Virus record (IMG/VR): IMGVR_UViG_3300042446_001034 | Span: 1 to 56,802 of that record | DNA length: 56,802 bases | Direction: 5' to 3' (one strand) | From: a virus | Part shown: one piece after another, positions 49,862 through 56,802 of the stretch | How the letters are laid out: each line of letters begins with the position of its first letter | How positions within the stretch are numbered: the stretch's first letter is position 1 | Translations under genes and position numbers: made by a program | Notes under the pieces: generated by a model | The model's database searches: none | Told to the model about the DNA's origin: nothing | What the model saw: only the letters and a program-made list of their open reading frames with translations

Positions 49862-50500
49862 TTATTTGAGTCCAGAGATTATTCTCTTGAGACTTTCTGC
49901 TAAGTATTTTTGAGCCTTGGGGTCGCCTTGAACTTCTTGTGCTATTTGATATGCCTTGTAACCGCCTGTGTTATTGATTAAATGTTCGTATACTGGTGTG
50001 GGATAAGCTCCCGGGGCGCTGGGCTGTGCTACCACATCTACTGTGATTATTTCAAAACCCTGCACTTTGCCACTACTGTCTACTTCGCCGGATCCTCTGG
50101 AACTAACACCCAGTTTAACTCCTGCTTCCAACATGGACTGAATCAACTGCCCCATTGGAGTTGGGAGTATTTTTAGTTTTCCGTAGCCGTTAGGACCATC
50201 CATCCACATCTTGGTAATCATATGACTAACACGATCTAGATTAATTTTTAAATCCTGAGGATGATCAACTTCTCCAAGAACGGAGTAGCCACCAGCGATC
50301 TGTTCATTGAGCGTTTTGACAGCCCTGCCAATTTCTTCAGAAGAGTAAACACGCTGATTTGCATTCCGGATGTCTCCTTGAATGCAAATGCCGTTTAGAT
50401 GCAGCGACTTTTTACCGTCGCTGCCTTCGTCGCGCTCCAAGACAATCTTAGCCTGGTCAAAACTCAAATGTTCTGATAGAGTAGTTTTCACCTTTGTCAA
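49862..50500 (-). CDS. 21: Prohead core protease gp21
   Basis: A 212-residue protein of T4 gp21 length (212 aa). Features: LHLNGICIQGDIRNANQRVY (about 34-52), GEVDHPQ with the catalytic His80 candidate, GVSSRGSG (131-138) with the Ser133/134 nucleophile candidate, and IITVDVVAQPSAPGAYP (151-167). These are the conserved blocks of T4-type prohead proteases. It cleaves the scaffold and capsid N-termini. The initiation codon appears to be TTG (50500) or GTG (50491); no ATG lies between the upstream stop and the conserved region, which would lower its translation. Confidence 0.93.
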   Translation of the reverse strand: MTKVKTTLSEHLSFDQAKIVLERDEGSDGKKSLHLNGICIQGDIRNANQRVYSSEEIGRAVKTLNEQIAGGYSVLGEVDHPQDLKINLDRVSHMITKMWMDGPNGYGKLKILPTPMGQLIQSMLEAGVKLGVSSRGSGEVDSSGKVQGFEIITVDVVAQPSAPGAYPTPVYEHLINNTGGYKAYQIAQEVQGDPKAQKYLAESLKRIISGLK

Positions 50501-50506
50501 GTCCTA

Positions 50507-51343
50507 TTATCTACGACCACGGAAAAGGCTTTGCTTGTTGTCTGGTGATTCTTTTGCACCAGCTTTTTCAGCACCATGTCCGGGCTCTTTCTTAGAAAAC
50601 GCATTACCGTTCTTAGCACCTGGGACATTGATGTTGCCAGCATTATCTTCGGTCGGCTTGCCTTTCAGCAATCCTGAACCTTTTAATTCACCTGTTTCTG
50701 AACCAGGGGCACCGTTCTTGCCGCTTAGAATGTTGGCAGTTGTACCGCCCATGTCATTCTTGCCAGCTACGATAGACTTGTTGTTAACACCGTTATCGCC
50801 CATTTTAGCTGGTGCAACTTTCTCAACGTATTCACGAACAGTGGCTAGATCAAAATTGTCTTTCATTTTTTCATCGCCCATGTCGCCCATGTCATCATCG
50901 CCCATGTCGCCCATGTCGTCACCGCCTTTGAGTTCATCAAATTTGGCCTGTAATTCATCTACAATACTGTCAAGATCTTGGAACAACTCTTCTTCAGACT
51001 TGTCACCCATGTCTTCGTCATCCATTTCTGCATCGATGTCGCCTTCTAGATCGTCAGTTGGATCTCCGCCCATTGGGCTCATATCGTCATCGCCTTCAAT
51101 GGCAATGTCTTCAAATTCTTCGTCGACTTTGTCTTCTTCTGCATCATCATCTTTAGCAGCTTCGTCCATGTCTTCGTCGTCTTCATCTTTTTCTTCTTCT
51201 TCAGCAATTTCGCTGTCGATCAAAGATTCATAGATTTCACGAGATTTTGTTACCACATATTCGTGGAACAATTCTTCTGCTTTAGCTTGGTCATCGTTTA
51301 CTAGATTCTCAAGCATCTGTTGTAATAATTTATTGTCGGCCAT
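50507..51343 (-). CDS. Acidic prohead core protein (gp67/gp68-type)
   Basis: A 278-residue protein from the ATG at 51343, which has the TTTGAGGAG ribosome-binding site (the longer frame to 51385 lacks one). Residues 1-45 are helical (ADNKLLQQMLENLVNDDQAK); about 50-180 are extremely acidic, with D/E runs and repeated GDDMGDM-type motifs; the C-terminal 90 residues are Gly/Asn/Lys-rich and end in a basic RGRR. Position between portal and gp21 matches the small core proteins gp67/gp68 of T4, although it is longer (T4 gp67 is 80 aa). It probably fills the core and is cleaved. Confidence 0.75.
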   Translation of the reverse strand: MADNKLLQQMLENLVNDDQAKAEELFHEYVVTKSREIYESLIDSEIAEEEEKDEDDEDMDEAAKDDDAEEDKVDEEFEDIAIEGDDDMSPMGGDPTDDLEGDIDAEMDDEDMGDKSEEELFQDLDSIVDELQAKFDELKGGDDMGDMGDDDMGDMGDEKMKDNFDLATVREYVEKVAPAKMGDNGVNNKSIVAGKNDMGGTTANILSGKNGAPGSETGELKGSGLLKGKPTEDNAGNINVPGAKNGNAFSKKEPGHGAEKAGAKESPDNKQSLFRGRR

Positions 51344-51375
51344 GGTATTCTCCTCAAATGGTATGGGCTGTTGTT

Positions 51376-51382
51376 TATTTAA
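51376..51382 (-). promoter_or_regulatory. Late-promoter-like box TTAAATA upstream of acidic core gene
   Basis: The minus strand reads GTGTTAAATAAACAACAG, 32 nt before the ATG at 51343. It would drive core protein, gp21, gp22 and gp23 with a leader containing GAGGAG. Confidence 0.45.
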
Positions 51383-51403
51383 CACGAAGATTACAAACAG
51401 GTG

Positions 51404-52060
51404 TTAAATGGTAGTTTTTTGATTGATTTGATCTGAATATATAGTATCAGGAAAACTTCTACTAAATTCATCGTAGGTGATATGACTGAGATTAGTCAGG
51501 GCAGGTCCTAGTTTGTCCGGGATAAATGCTCCAGGTTCTATGACTCTAAAAAAATGTGTGTGACGGAATTCTTTAATTACTTTTTCAGTTTGACTTAACC
51601 AGTTTCCGTGATAAGTGGCAGCATCTGTTGATTTTTTATAGTTAAATGTATCTGCGTATATGTTATTAAATTTGCCGTTCAATCCTTGATAGTCAAAGCC
51701 AAAAATATAGATACTTTTATGTTCTTGAGTAGCTGCAAACCATAGTGCTGTGGGCCCTGAACTCCATCCCTTGTGCGGGCTAAAGAAGTTTATACTATGT
51801 TTGGTTTGTATGCCTTTGTTGGGATTTGTCCAGACTTGATGCTTTTTGTTATAGCCAGACTCAATGATTTCGTTGACCATTTTCACATCTACAGCTATTA
51901 GATAGTGGGGTTCAAACTCACGATACTGTGCATTACAGCCGTAGGTTACACCGTTAGTCATTAGAGATCGTAGATTCAAGCACTGTCGACTAGTGCCGTT
52001 GCCTATAACAAACGCGGGGTTATTATGCAGGTGCTGCTTCTTCGCCAACTGGAGTTCCAT
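51404..52060 (-). CDS. Uncharacterised GNG-SR protein between portal and core genes (DUF115-like)
   Basis: A 218-residue protein. The N-terminus AFVIGNGTSRQCLNL (about 16-30), GVTYGCNAQYREFEPHYLIAVD (split, about 37-58) and PTALWFAATQEHKSIYIFGFDYQG (split, about 104-128) resemble the Rossmann-like core of DUF115/Maf-type proteins that bind nucleotides or sugars. The fold class is inferred from the GNG.SR loop and the acidic VD motif. It overlaps the preceding gene by 38 nt. Within the capsid operon this is unexpected; a virion or glycan-modifying role is possible. Confidence 0.6.
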   Translation of the reverse strand: MELQLAKKQHLHNNPAFVIGNGTSRQCLNLRSLMTNGVTYGCNAQYREFEPHYLIAVDVKMVNEIIESGYNKKHQVWTNPNKGIQTKHSINFFSPHKGWSSGPTALWFAATQEHKSIYIFGFDYQGLNGKFNNIYADTFNYKKSTDAATYHGNWLSQTEKVIKEFRHTHFFRVIEPGAFIPDKLGPALTNLSHITYDEFSRSFPDTIYSDQINQKTTI

Positions 52061-52271
52061 ACATTTGTCTTATAAAATCCAGTTCAGATTGAGATTCTAA
52101 TTGATGTGCTTCGCTTTGAAGCCTCAGTTGATTGATTTGTCGCAGCGTAAGACGTATCTTTCTTGTGTCTTTTTTGCCAATGATGCTGCGATCTCTGCTG
52201 GATTCATATCTACGATCTTGAGCAAAGTCGTTGTTTTTTTCGTTGAAGTAAAAGAATTCGTTAAGAAGCAT
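52023..52271 (-). CDS. Small helical protein after portal gene, 82 aa
   Basis: The ATG at 52271 is chosen. It lies 4 nt after an ATAAATA box, with no ribosome-binding site, and 10 nt after the portal stop. MLLNEFFYFNEKNNDFAQDRRY opens the protein (split), followed by a basic region TRKIRLTLRQINQLRL and an acidic C-terminal helix. It could be a portal accessory or core component; nothing is recognised. Confidence 0.6.
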   Translation of the reverse strand: MLLNEFFYFNEKNNDFAQDRRYESSRDRSIIGKKDTRKIRLTLRQINQLRLQSEAHQLESQSELDFIRQMYGTPVGEEAAPA

Positions 52272-52275
52272 AATG

Positions 52276-52282
52276 TATTTAT
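52276..52282 (-). promoter_or_regulatory. Late-promoter-like box ATAAATA, 4 nt before ATG at 52271
   Basis: The minus strand reads TTCAATAATAAATACATTATG. It overlaps the portal gene stop codon. The box-to-ATG gap is 4 nt. Confidence 0.5.
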
Positions 52283-53991
52283 TATTGAACTGGTGCTTCT
52301 GGTGCTGCTTCTGCTCCGGCATCTGCTCCAGGTTCTGCAGCAGCAGCCATGTCTAAAGGTGCTTCTGCTTCTTGAGCGCCAGCATCTGCAGCCATGCCTC
52401 CTGGTGTTACACCTATGCCTCTCAACTGACTCTGCGCATCGGCAGGTGCTTTAATATTAGCACCGTTTTCCTCACGCCATAATCTTTCGTTTTCTTTGAT
52501 CTCATCTTCGGTCATGCCTAAGAATCGTTTCATAGCAAAACGCTTGCTGAGATGCGGAATCTGTACCACCTGTGAAAACGTTGCTGCTCTAGCTGTGTCT
52601 AATTCACTTTGACGATAAGCAGCAAAATTCTGCGGCTGATTAAATTTAAGTTCAAACAAGCCATTGTCAATGTTTACACCTTGGTCATTAAGCCACAGCT
52701 TGAATTCAAGATCAAATGTTTCTACTATGATGCTCTGTAGACGTTTGCAGTATTCGTTAAAGCGCAGTTCTTGTATGTAAGCAGTGCCTACTTTGCCATC
52801 AGACACAGTGTTGGCTTGTTCATCAATAGATGTAGGTAGGTATGAAGCAGGTATGCGCAAAGCACGGAACAGTTTGTTAGTAAAATAACGTAGGTCTGTG
52901 ATTTCACCTAGGTTAGTACCGCCTGGCAGTGTTTCAACTTTTGATCCACGACCTTCTGCAGTCTGTGGAAAGAAATAGTCTTCGTTTACACTTAGAGGAT
53001 TATAACTGGCGTCTATGACGTTGGCTCCACCACCTGTTGAGCTAGGAATACGTCTTTGTTGGATTTCGTTTTTAACACGTTCAACAAAGCTCATGGCCAT
53101 GTGTGCCGGCATATTTCCAACGTCCACATAGAAAATACGTCTTTCTGGAGCACGTTGTATACGATAGATAATGATAGCATCTTCAAGCAATTCTTTCTGC
53201 TTGTAGACTTTGAATACTGATTCTAGTAGACTGTTGCCAAAAGGATAGTTGTTGTCCAGGCCTTCTGACAATGAAAGATGGATAACATGCTTGGCATCTA
53301 CCGTGATTTCGTTGGTCTGATTACTGAATCTTGTTCCTACTGAACGTGCTGCATCACCTGCAAATCCTCTACCACCTCCACCACCTCCAGTTGTATATGA
53401 ACTAGTACCGCTAGGGGCTGTGTTTGTAGTATTATGTGGTGTTGTAGCTATGAATTCTTTGAAGTTGAAGTTAAGATCACGGATCACATACTGTTCAGGA
53501 ATCTTGCCTTCTGATTCATTGACGATGATCTTTGTGACTTTAGAAGCATCTACAAACAACCATTTTTTGGTTTCTGGATCGCGAATAAAAAAGCAGTCAC
53601 CGTATTTGAATGCGTTGCGTAGTATGCGAAAGATTCTAGTTTCAAAACTATTCTGCTTGCACCATTTCTGTAGGCTGTCTTTGAGTATTTTAACTTCAGT
53701 AGCCGTGGGCTCACCGCGGAAAAATGTGTGGAATGGTGTGGCGTTTTCTTTGTCTTTTTGAGTGCAGAATTCTGTGAGTATGTCCAAAGCAGCATTGACT
53801 TCTGAGTCCATGTCCATGGTATCATACTGCATGTATCGTTCAATGCGATTCGGTGAACCTGCGTAAACATCTGGTAGATAGCTGGAGTAATTGGCGCGAG
53901 CAGGACCCGGACGACCGCGACCACTTATTGGGCTCATGCTGCCGCCGGTGTTGTCTATGTTAACAGGGGTGAAGTATTTTTTCCAGCTCAT
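52282..53991 (-). CDS. 20: Portal vertex protein gp20
   Basis: A 569-residue protein; T4 gp20 is 524 aa. YSSYLPDVYAGSPNRIERYMQYDTMDMDSEVNAALDI (split, about 36-72) is the conserved N-terminal gp20 block, then TEFCTQKDKEN, a stem region and KVYKQKELLEDAIIIYRIQRAPERRIFYVDVGNMP (split, about 263-297), which is diagnostic. It forms the dodecameric portal that nucleates heads and channels DNA. The C-terminal tail is Ala/Pro/Glu-rich and unstructured. It starts with an ATGA overlap on the tape-measure-like gene. Confidence 0.95.
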   Translation of the reverse strand: MSWKKYFTPVNIDNTGGSMSPISGRGRPGPARANYSSYLPDVYAGSPNRIERYMQYDTMDMDSEVNAALDILTEFCTQKDKENATPFHTFFRGEPTATEVKILKDSLQKWCKQNSFETRIFRILRNAFKYGDCFFIRDPETKKWLFVDASKVTKIIVNESEGKIPEQYVIRDLNFNFKEFIATTPHNTTNTAPSGTSSYTTGGGGGGRGFAGDAARSVGTRFSNQTNEITVDAKHVIHLSLSEGLDNNYPFGNSLLESVFKVYKQKELLEDAIIIYRIQRAPERRIFYVDVGNMPAHMAMSFVERVKNEIQQRRIPSSTGGGANVIDASYNPLSVNEDYFFPQTAEGRGSKVETLPGGTNLGEITDLRYFTNKLFRALRIPASYLPTSIDEQANTVSDGKVGTAYIQELRFNEYCKRLQSIIVETFDLEFKLWLNDQGVNIDNGLFELKFNQPQNFAAYRQSELDTARAATFSQVVQIPHLSKRFAMKRFLGMTEDEIKENERLWREENGANIKAPADAQSQLRGIGVTPGGMAADAGAQEAEAPLDMAAAAEPGADAGAEAAPEAPVQ

Positions 53992-56802
53992 GCTTTGTAT
54001 AGATTCTTATTAAGACCTTTGGTTGCCAGAACACCTTCATAGGTATTTGTAGTGGTCTGCGCCTGCAGTTTTATCATTTGTGCCATCTTAGTATTTAACT
54101 CCGCAAGCAATACTGATGGAGATTCTTGAGACTTTTTATCTTGTTCTTGTTTTTCTTTGGCTACTGCATCTTCTTTGGCTTTGGCTTCTGCATCTGCTTT
54201 GGCTTTGGCTTCTGCTTCCTGTTTTTTCTTTTCTGCATCTGCTTCAAGAGCTTTTTTGCCTGCGTCAGTTTGTGTGGTAGGTTGAGGTTTAGCTGATGCT
54301 GGGACCGCTGGTTTATCTGTAGGAGCTGTGGTAGGTTGAGGTTTAGCTGGTGCTGGGACTGCCGCTTTTTCTTTAGCTTCTGCATCGGCTTTTTCGTTGC
54401 CAGACTTTTCAAAATCTTTAATTATTTGTTGTTTTTCTGCTTCTTTTTGAGCCTTTTCTGCTTTAGTAAGTGCTTCTAATTTCTTTTCGGCTGCTTCAAC
54501 TTTTTCAATAGCTGCTTTCTTTTCAGCTGTGGTTTTGGCTTCTGTTAGTTCTTTGTTAGCAGCATCTTTTTCTTTGCCAATTTCCTGTTTTTTAATTCCA
54601 ATTTCTACAGAGCCGCCTTGCTTACCGCTGAACTGTTTCAACAGTTCTTCTGGTCCTGCACTGTAGTCTAATAATTTTTCTTGAGCCTTTACCGCAGCTT
54701 CTTTGGCTTCTGCTTCTTTTTTTGCTCCAGTTGTGAGTCTATCATGGGTAAGTTTCTTTTCTTTAAATTGAGCTTCGTCTTTTTTCAAACCGGTTATCTG
54801 TGCTTTAGTCAGTTCGTCATTGTTGGTTTTACGCAATGCTCTTTCTTCAGCTCGATCTTTTTTACGCTGATCGGATTGTTCTTTACGTTCGGCATATTCT
54901 TTTTCACTGATACCTGCTAGGCCTTTAGTTAATTTTCCTATAGCAAATAAAATTTGATCCATTAAATCATCAAAGAATGATCCCACATCTTGAATAATAT
55001 CCATAAATTTTGCCAAGCCATTAATCACGTCCTTGACAACCGTCCACATACCACCAAGTATAGCTACCACTGCTTTGATAATTGGAGTGAACATAAAATC
55101 GAACACTTTAATTAGCACTCCTACAGCCGTACCTAGCACTTGGAACGCTTCTCCTACAAATGCACCTACTTTAATTAATATCTCACCGAACCCTCCTGCG
55201 CTTTCTGAAACTCCAAATATGTTGCTCATTAATTCTTTCAAAGGTTGAATGATCTGCATCACGCCATTATACAACCCGTCAAAGGCCAATATAGCTCCTC
55301 TAACCAAGCCACCTAGAACCGGAAACACAGCATTCATAATACCGTCAATGAATTCGACTGTACCGCCTAACCCCGAAGCACCAAATTTTTCACTGAGGTA
55401 ATCTATCACAGGAGCCAACAATAGACTCATGCCTTCCCATATCTTCATGGCCACCGACACTACAAGGTTAAAAGCAGGTACCAAATATTTTTCTGCGAGA
55501 TTGGCCACTGTGCCAAACGCACTGATTAGGTAGTCTAATATGCCACTGTTAGCCAACAGCATCTTGAATTTGTTACCTACTTCTGCGATTGCAGCTTGGA
55601 ACTGCTGCATCTTTTGATTCATCTTGTCTGTTTCAGCAGCTGCTTTTTTCTGTTCTTCTGTGGCTTCTTTTATACCATTAGTGTTTATCTGTTGAGTAGC
55701 TGCTAATGCGTTAACAGTGCCACCTAGCTCGGCACTGGCAGCTCCTGCGTATTTTATGTTTTGTAATTGTTTACCACCTTCCTGTTTCATTAAATTGTTT
55801 AAAGCGTTGCGTTCTTCTAAAGTTACCGCTTCGCCTCGTTGCATTTTTTGATTCATTCTCTGCAGCATGGCCGCGCTCTGAGGCATCATTGCCATGAGCT
55901 TTTGATTTTCTTCTGTTGTGGCGGTTCCAGTAGACATAATGTCTTTGGCAAATGTTTCAAGACCTTTAGGAAGACCACCGGTCACTGCCAAGAAACTGTT
56001 TCTTACTCCTTCACCTAGCCCTGACATGGATGCTTGGAACTGTGCATCTTTGGCCATTGCTGCCATTGATTCTTCTACTTGTGATCTTGATTGACCTGTG
56101 GCTTTTGCCAACGCATCCATTTCTTTTAAATAGGACTTGGCACCCTGTGCTAATTCTGCATTGGATTTTTTACCTTGCAGTCCTTGAGACTTCATCAATG
56201 CACCGTAACTGGCTAATCCTTGATTGATATCTTGTGTGCTAAATCCTAATGCATATAATTCACTGCTGGTACTACGCAGTTGTTTTGATACTCGAGCAAA
56301 ATTACTTGCACCACCTTCTGTGGTGGTTCCAAACGCAGTCATAGCATTGCCGTTCTTCTGAATCATAGATCCAAACTCTGCCATAGACATGCCTGCTTGA
56401 GAAGCAGCTGTGGCAAAATTACTGATACTACCTCCAAATGTGGCACCGGTCTGTGACACAGCAACAAACGATTTAGTAACGTCATCGGCTGCACCTGCCA
56501 CTGCTGTAAACAACTTACCAAATATAGGAATACCGCTAAACATTTGGGCAGCACCGGTAGCACTTCCATCCAATCTCGACAATGATTCAACTGCGCCTGT
56601 CACTGTATCGCTAAACTTTACATATGCTCCAGCTGCCTGTATAGCTGTATCTTTAAGTTTGCCGATGCCGGCTACAGCTATGCCGGCCATGAATCCTACA
56701 CCTTTAAAAGATTTACTAACCGCAGCAGAAGCAAGTCCTAACGCACCACCGCCTCCTGCTCCGCCACCACCTCCGCCACCACCGCCACCAGGACCACCAC
56801 CG
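53988..56802 (-). CDS. Tail tape measure-like protein (N-terminus beyond right edge)
   Basis: Open to the window edge, at least 938 residues; the N-terminus is missing. The first visible residues are a Gly-rich run, then a helical region from about residue 40 with phage tape measure hallmarks: FVAVSQTGATFGGSISNFATAASQAG (split) and repeated long helices with hydrophobic membrane-like segments in the middle (LVRGAILAFDGLYNGVMQI, FMFTPIIKAVVAILGGMW). The last third is Lys/Glu/Ala-rich coiled coil and Pro repeats (PAPAKPQPTT). Tape measures set tail length and are ejected. Its position beside the portal differs from T4 gp29. Confidence 0.8.
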   Translation of the reverse strand, partial: GGGPGGGGGGGGGGAGGGGALGLASAAVSKSFKGVGFMAGIAVAGIGKLKDTAIQAAGAYVKFSDTVTGAVESLSRLDGSATGAAQMFSGIPIFGKLFTAVAGAADDVTKSFVAVSQTGATFGGSISNFATAASQAGMSMAEFGSMIQKNGNAMTAFGTTTEGGASNFARVSKQLRSTSSELYALGFSTQDINQGLASYGALMKSQGLQGKKSNAELAQGAKSYLKEMDALAKATGQSRSQVEESMAAMAKDAQFQASMSGLGEGVRNSFLAVTGGLPKGLETFAKDIMSTGTATTEENQKLMAMMPQSAAMLQRMNQKMQRGEAVTLEERNALNNLMKQEGGKQLQNIKYAGAASAELGGTVNALAATQQINTNGIKEATEEQKKAAAETDKMNQKMQQFQAAIAEVGNKFKMLLANSGILDYLISAFGTVANLAEKYLVPAFNLVVSVAMKIWEGMSLLLAPVIDYLSEKFGASGLGGTVEFIDGIMNAVFPVLGGLVRGAILAFDGLYNGVMQIIQPLKELMSNIFGVSESAGGFGEILIKVGAFVGEAFQVLGTAVGVLIKVFDFMFTPIIKAVVAILGGMWTVVKDVINGLAKFMDIIQDVGSFFDDLMDQILFAIGKLTKGLAGISEKEYAERKEQSDQRKKDRAEERALRKTNNDELTKAQITGLKKDEAQFKEKKLTHDRLTTGAKKEAEAKEAAVKAQEKLLDYSAGPEELLKQFSGKQGGSVEIGIKKQEIGKEKDAANKELTEAKTTAEKKAAIEKVEAAEKKLEALTKAEKAQKEAEKQQIIKDFEKSGNEKADAEAKEKAAVPAPAKPQPTTAPTDKPAVPASAKPQPTTQTDAGKKALEADAEKKKQEAEAKAKADAEAKAKEDAVAKEKQEQDKKSQESPSVLLAELNTKMAQMIKLQAQTTTNTYEGVLATKGLNKNLYKA

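Noticed and set aside
50382-51233. Long Ser/Pro-rich open frame on the plus strand (283 aa)
   Set aside because: It is antisense to the acidic core gene, whose GAT/GAA-rich codons read as Ser/Pro-rich in the other direction; there is no ribosome-binding site or protein-like pattern.
54161-54412. Lys/Gln-rich minus-strand frame of 83 aa
   Set aside because: Off-frame reading of the Lys/Glu/Ala low-complexity part of the tape measure-like gene.

Overview
The window is part of the genome of a T4-like contractile-tailed phage (Caudoviricetes, myovirus morphology). It carries recognisable homologues of T4 gp4, gp13, gp14, gp15, gp18, gp19, gp20, gp21, gp22, gp23, a gp16-like terminase small subunit and gp1 (dNMP kinase). 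Gene density is near complete, with short overlaps and almost no intergenic DNA. I saw no tRNA, rRNA, CRISPR array, insertion sequence or integrase. The style of the fibre proteins and of several small virion proteins is what I associate with aquatic T4-like phages. LPS-type heptose genes suggest a Gram-negative host. Both ends cut through genes, so this is an internal piece of a larger genome. The large terminase gp17 is not inside it.

Layout, left to right. (1) 1-10.1 kb, minus strand: two uncharacterised head/structural-type proteins, gp16-like small terminase, an FkbM-type methyltransferase, gp4 head-completion nuclease fold, two virion proteins, tail tube gp19, an oversized tail sheath gp18, dNMP kinase and neck gp13; a small zinc/HNH-like gene lies on the plus strand. 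(2) 10.1-13.75 kb, plus strand: gp14-like neck, gp15-like tail terminator, a degenerate Nudix-like protein and a small coiled-coil protein. (3) 13.75-18.5 kb, minus: a fibre with a C-terminal cupredoxin-like domain, an intact subtilisin-like protease and a repeat fibre. (4) 18.5-25.2 kb: a sugar module with HldD-like epimerase, split HldE kinase and nucleotidyltransferase, a cupin, a GmhB-like phosphatase, an SGNH-like protein (plus strand), a NodU/CmcH-type carbamoyltransferase and a GT9-like glycosyltransferase. (5) 25.3-47.2 kb, minus: a fibre assembly-like protein, two extremely cysteine-rich fibre-like proteins, two giant paralogous fibres (2509 and 1842 aa) and many smaller structural proteins. 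(6) 47.2-56.8 kb, minus: the capsid cassette gp23, gp22, gp21, an acidic core protein, two small or unknown genes, portal gp20 and a tape-measure-like protein running off the right edge.

Regulation. A T4-late-promoter-like box (ATAAATA, CTAAATA or TTAAATA) recurs before many genes. At five or more genes it lies only 4-5 nt before the ATG, leaving no room for a ribosome-binding site and predicting leaderless or near-leaderless late mRNAs. Other genes have strong GGAG-type Shine-Dalgarno sequences. A textbook sigma70 promoter (TTGACC-17-TATAAT) precedes the dNMP kinase, the one clear nucleotide-metabolism gene. Hairpin terminators follow the tail tube and the major capsid genes.

The most interesting parts are the heptose/carbamoyl module embedded among fibre genes, the pair of about 10% cysteine fibre-like proteins, the copper-site-like fibre tip, the virion-locus subtilase and the box-to-ATG spacing rule. 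All functions are inferred by eye from sequence motifs; no database search was run.
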